Assembly (NCBI GenBank): GCA_018267275.1
Contig: JAFDYV010000008.1
Location: forward strand, 1 to 64,000
Source: Bacteroidota bacterium
Lineage (GTDB): Bacteria; Bacteroidota; Bacteroidia; Cytophagales; Cyclobacteriaceae
Direction of reading: 5' to 3'
DNA length: 64,000 nucleotides
The translations under genes were made by a program, and so were the position numbers. This document shows, one piece after another, positions 61,906-64,000 of the stretch. Position 1 is the first letter of the stretch, and every line of letters begins with the position of its first letter. Below the pieces are notes generated by a model, which was not told the DNA's origin, did no database searches, and saw nothing but the letters and a program-made list of their open reading frames with translations.

Positions 61906-62046
61906 TTTCGGATTTTAGATTTTAGATTTGAACTGGATGCTGGTTTCTGGTTACAAGTTTCTGGTGATGAACTTTGAGGTTCAAGTTACTGGTAGCCAAT
62001 ACGCGGTATCTACTACCAGCAACTAGCAACCAGTAACCAGCAACTT
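61906..62046 (+). repeat. period-7 repeats with inverted arms before the MDR oxidoreductase gene
   Basis: First come GATTTCG, GATTTTA, GATTTTA, GATTTGA (61911-61931). A left arm of CTGGTT-type repeats (61935-61969) follows, and a complementary right arm (62012-62046) of ACCAGCA, ACTAGCA, ACCAGTA, ACCAGCA, ACTT. The arms pair at about 26 of 35 positions. The right arm ends three bases before the ATG at 62050. Confidence 0.65.
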
Positions 62047-62049
62047 CCT

Positions 62050-63039
62050 ATGAGAGCCCTCGTACTGACCGAACCCGGAAAGATTGAAATCAAAGAGATG
62101 CCTAAGCCTACACTTTCGGCTGGCAAGGCATTGGTAAAAATCAAAGCTGCTGCGCTCAATAGGAGAGATGACTGGATTCGCGAGGGGAAATACCCCAACA
62201 TCCGCTATGGCGGAATTTTGGGTTCGGATGGGGCAGGCGTGGTGGAAGAAGTTTTTGATGAAGCCGACAAAGAATGGGTTGGCAAAGAAGTGGTCATTAA
62301 TCCCAATATTGATTGGGGCCCGGACATGGACACCCAATCGACCAAGTATACGATTTTGGGAATGCCAGTGAGTGGCACGTTTGCCGAGTATGTGGCCGTG
62401 GGTGTGGATAGGCTCCACCACAAACCTTTTCACTTAGATTTTCTGCAAGCGGCAGCGTTGCCGTTGGGCGGATTGACCGCGTTTCGTGCTTTGTTTAGAA
62501 AAGGTTCGTTGCGCGCGGGGCAGAACGTATTGATATCAGGTTTCGGTGGAGGTGTGGCACAGTTTGCTTTTTTGTTTGCAAAAGCGGCAGGTGCGAACGT
62601 CTATATTTCCTCAGGGAGTGATGAAAAAATTGAGAAGGCCATGAAGCTGGGCGCCAGGGGCGCGTACAATTACAAAAAATCAAACTTCGATGACCTGTGG
62701 AAAACGAAAGGCGGTTTTGATTTGGTGATTGACAGCGCGGGTGGTGACCAACTCAACAACTTCATCAAAATGCTGCGCCCTCAGGGCAAGATTGTTTTTT
62801 ATGGGGCGACCAATGGCTTACCCGCCAAGATCGATTTGTATCGCATGTTTTGGAACCAACTTTCGTTAATTGGCACCACCATGGGCAACGATAACGAGTT
62901 TAATGAAATGCTAGCTTTTATAAGTCAACATCAAATCCGGCCCATTATCGATTCCATCCGGCCATTTTCGAAAATTGCCGAGTCGTTTCCGGATATTACA
63001 AAGCCGAATAAGGTGGGGAAGATTGTATTTCAGGTGTAA
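62050..63039 (+). CDS. zinc-independent MDR-family oxidoreductase (quinone oxidoreductase-like)
   Basis: This 329-residue member of the medium-chain dehydrogenase family has the N-terminal GroES-like domain ending GGILGSDGAGVVEE. The Rossmann part contains VLISGFGGGVAQFA as the cofactor loop and LVIDSAGGDQL. The GHE zinc-binding motif is absent and the structural-zinc cysteines are missing, so it fits the quinone oxidoreductase branch that uses NADPH. The substrate is unknown. Confidence 0.87.
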   Translation: MRALVLTEPGKIEIKEMPKPTLSAGKALVKIKAAALNRRDDWIREGKYPNIRYGGILGSDGAGVVEEVFDEADKEWVGKEVVINPNIDWGPDMDTQSTKYTILGMPVSGTFAEYVAVGVDRLHHKPFHLDFLQAAALPLGGLTAFRALFRKGSLRAGQNVLISGFGGGVAQFAFLFAKAAGANVYISSGSDEKIEKAMKLGARGAYNYKKSNFDDLWKTKGGFDLVIDSAGGDQLNNFIKMLRPQGKIVFYGATNGLPAKIDLYRMFWNQLSLIGTTMGNDNEFNEMLAFISQHQIRPIIDSIRPFSKIAESFPDITKPNKVGKIVFQV

Positions 63040-63066
63040 GTTTCGGCTCCGTGTAAAGCTTGGTGT

Positions 63067-63381
63067 TTAATCATTAAGCTGATCCAACAATGTTTGTAAT
63101 TCACCCATGGTTTTTAGTTCGCCTTGCGACTTGGCAAGTTGTACGCCAGACTGTAGCACTTCTATTGCCTTTAATATTTGCCCGCAATCCACTAACACTA
63201 AAGCAAACTGGTAGTATGCCGGAAGGTAATCTGGGAATTTCGCAAGGAGATGGTCGAATAAACTTAGCGCATTTTGAGGAGCTGCCTTCGCTTCTTCCAT
63301 CGCGAGGCCATAATGTAAAAACGGATCGTTTGGATCTTCTTGGATAAGGCTTTTCAACATCTGTACTCGATCGGCAGGCAT
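63067..63381 (-). CDS. small tetratricopeptide-like protein
   Basis: This 104-residue helical protein contains two to three TPR-like units: NDPFLHYGLAMEEAKAAPQNALSLFDHLLA and LPAYYQFALVLVDCGQILKAIEVL. It has no signal peptide. It lies 14 bases downstream of the epimerase gene on the same strand. Its role is probably as a protein-binding scaffold, but no partner is evident. Confidence 0.75.
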   Translation of the reverse strand: MPADRVQMLKSLIQEDPNDPFLHYGLAMEEAKAAPQNALSLFDHLLAKFPDYLPAYYQFALVLVDCGQILKAIEVLQSGVQLAKSQGELKTMGELQTLLDQLND

Positions 63382-63395
63382 CTCTTCTTTTTCAG

Positions 63396-64000
63396 TTAAG
63401 ATTTTTTGAGAGCCGCTACAATTTTTTTGGCCGCATCTCCCTGTCCGTAAAGAGCGGGATTAAATGTTACTTTCTTATGTTTTGCCAACTCGGCATCGCG
63501 AAGGATGGTGTTACGGTCGGCTCCGGCCAAGCTGTTCACGCCTTCATGAACCAGTTCAACCCACTCGGTTTGGTCGCGCAGCGTGATGCAATACTTTTCA
63601 AAGAAATAGGCTTCTTTTTGTAGGCCACCGCTGTCCGTCAGCACCAGGTCGCAATTGTGCAACAGCATCAGCATGTCAAAGTATCCCACGGGCTCGATCA
63701 CGTGCACGTTCAGTGAGATGTTATTGGCTTGAAGATAACTTTTTGTGCGTGGGTGCAAAGGCAACACCACCGTAGTTTTTTTGTGGATTTCGTTGAGTGC
63801 CTCGCAAATCGATTGCAAGCGATGCGGGTCGTTGGTGTTTTCAGCACGGTGCAATGTGGCTAATACAAACTTTTTGCCCAGCAGTTTTTCTGTTTGTAGA
63901 ATTTTTGAAAATCTTTTGGACTTTTCTTTGTAATGCAGAACAGCATCGAGCATCACATCACCTACTAATTGTATTTGCGTATGGAAATGTCGAAAGCCTT
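63396..64000 (-). CDS. wecB: UDP-N-acetylglucosamine 2-epimerase, partial (window edge)
   Basis: The C-terminal part of a WecB-type epimerase runs off the window: the frame stays open from 63956 to the last base, reading FHTQIQLVGDVMMLDAVLH before the GTG at 63956, which is therefore not a true start. FVLATLHRAENTNDPHRL, PLHPRTKSYL, EPVGYFDMLMLL and LTDSGGLQKEAYF are hallmark blocks with the UDP-binding residues. It converts UDP-GlcNAc to UDP-ManNAc for surface polysaccharides. Confidence 0.93.
   Translation of the reverse strand, partial: GFRHFHTQIQLVGDVMLDAVLHYKEKSKRFSKILQTEKLLGKKFVLATLHRAENTNDPHRLQSICEALNEIHKKTTVVLPLHPRTKSYLQANNISLNVHVIEPVGYFDMLMLLHNCDLVLTDSGGLQKEAYFFEKYCITLRDQTEWVELVHEGVNSLAGADRNTILRDAELAKHKKVTFNPALYGQGDAAKKIVAALKKS

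Overview
The window looks like a chromosome segment from a Bacteroidota bacterium, most likely of the Cytophagales type. Evidence: an alternative complex III operon (actA-F) running straight into cytochrome oxidase genes, promoters of the Bacteroidota type (TTG, 19-base spacer, TAnnTTTG), start sites without clear Shine-Dalgarno sequences, lipoproteins, a WbqC-family protein and YwqK/MORN repeats. The genus cannot be named from the sequence alone. No rRNA, tRNA or CRISPR array was seen.

Region 1 (1-3650) is accessory DNA. Two gene packages are each bounded by their own inverted 10-17 bp ends and separated by an imperfect dyad of about 140 bp. This is the layout expected of integron-like cassettes, but the core sequence is not the canonical one. 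Package 1 carries a HEPN-domain protein. Package 2 carries four related mini helix-turn-helix proteins (58-68 aa) around a larger frameshifted gene. A REP/RAYT transposase island with four REP hairpins follows and appears to end the array.

Region 2 (3651-7112) has purT, a lipoprotein and two membrane proteins. Region 3 (7272-24062) is one long respiratory block: promoter, actABCDEF, coxB, coxA, ctaA, ctaB, two subunit III genes, subunit IV, a SCO-like protein without copper cysteines, a DUF420 protein, a small CxxC protein and a DUF983 protein. Electrons would pass from quinol through alternative complex III and its cytochromes to the aa3-type oxidase, with heme A made by CtaA and CtaB.

Region 4 (24108-33007) has a large NtrY-like sensor kinase, an Mla-type lipid ABC transporter pair, an SDR enzyme, an SRAP-fold protein missing three of its four catalytic residues, a YheT-like hydrolase, a DinB/YfiT protein and TerC. 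Region 5 (33135-43755) has glpD, a DUF3179 protein and a maltose/alpha-glucoside pathway: GH13 alpha-glucosidase, ROK sugar kinase, PfkB kinase, beta-phosphoglucomutase and GH65 phosphorylase. A PIN toxin-antitoxin pair sits among them.

Region 6 (43822-47645) is a glycan module resembling the Arn logic: WbqC, membrane-anchored GT2, methyltransferase, SMR-type flippase and sugar aminotransferase. Region 7 (47782-52696) resembles a 3-keto-glycoside pathway: Gfo/Idh/MocA oxidoreductase, two TIM-barrel isomerases, a cytochrome c and a DUF1080 hydrolase. A RelBE-like pair, GTP-dependent PEP carboxykinase, YwqK repeat protein, thiolase, AGCS symporter, dnaB, an MDR oxidoreductase and a truncated UDP-GlcNAc 2-epimerase gene complete the window.

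A recurring non-coding signature is a period-7 degenerate repeat placed directly before start codons at several unrelated loci, sometimes with a complementary period-7 arm upstream so that the leader could fold into a long hairpin.
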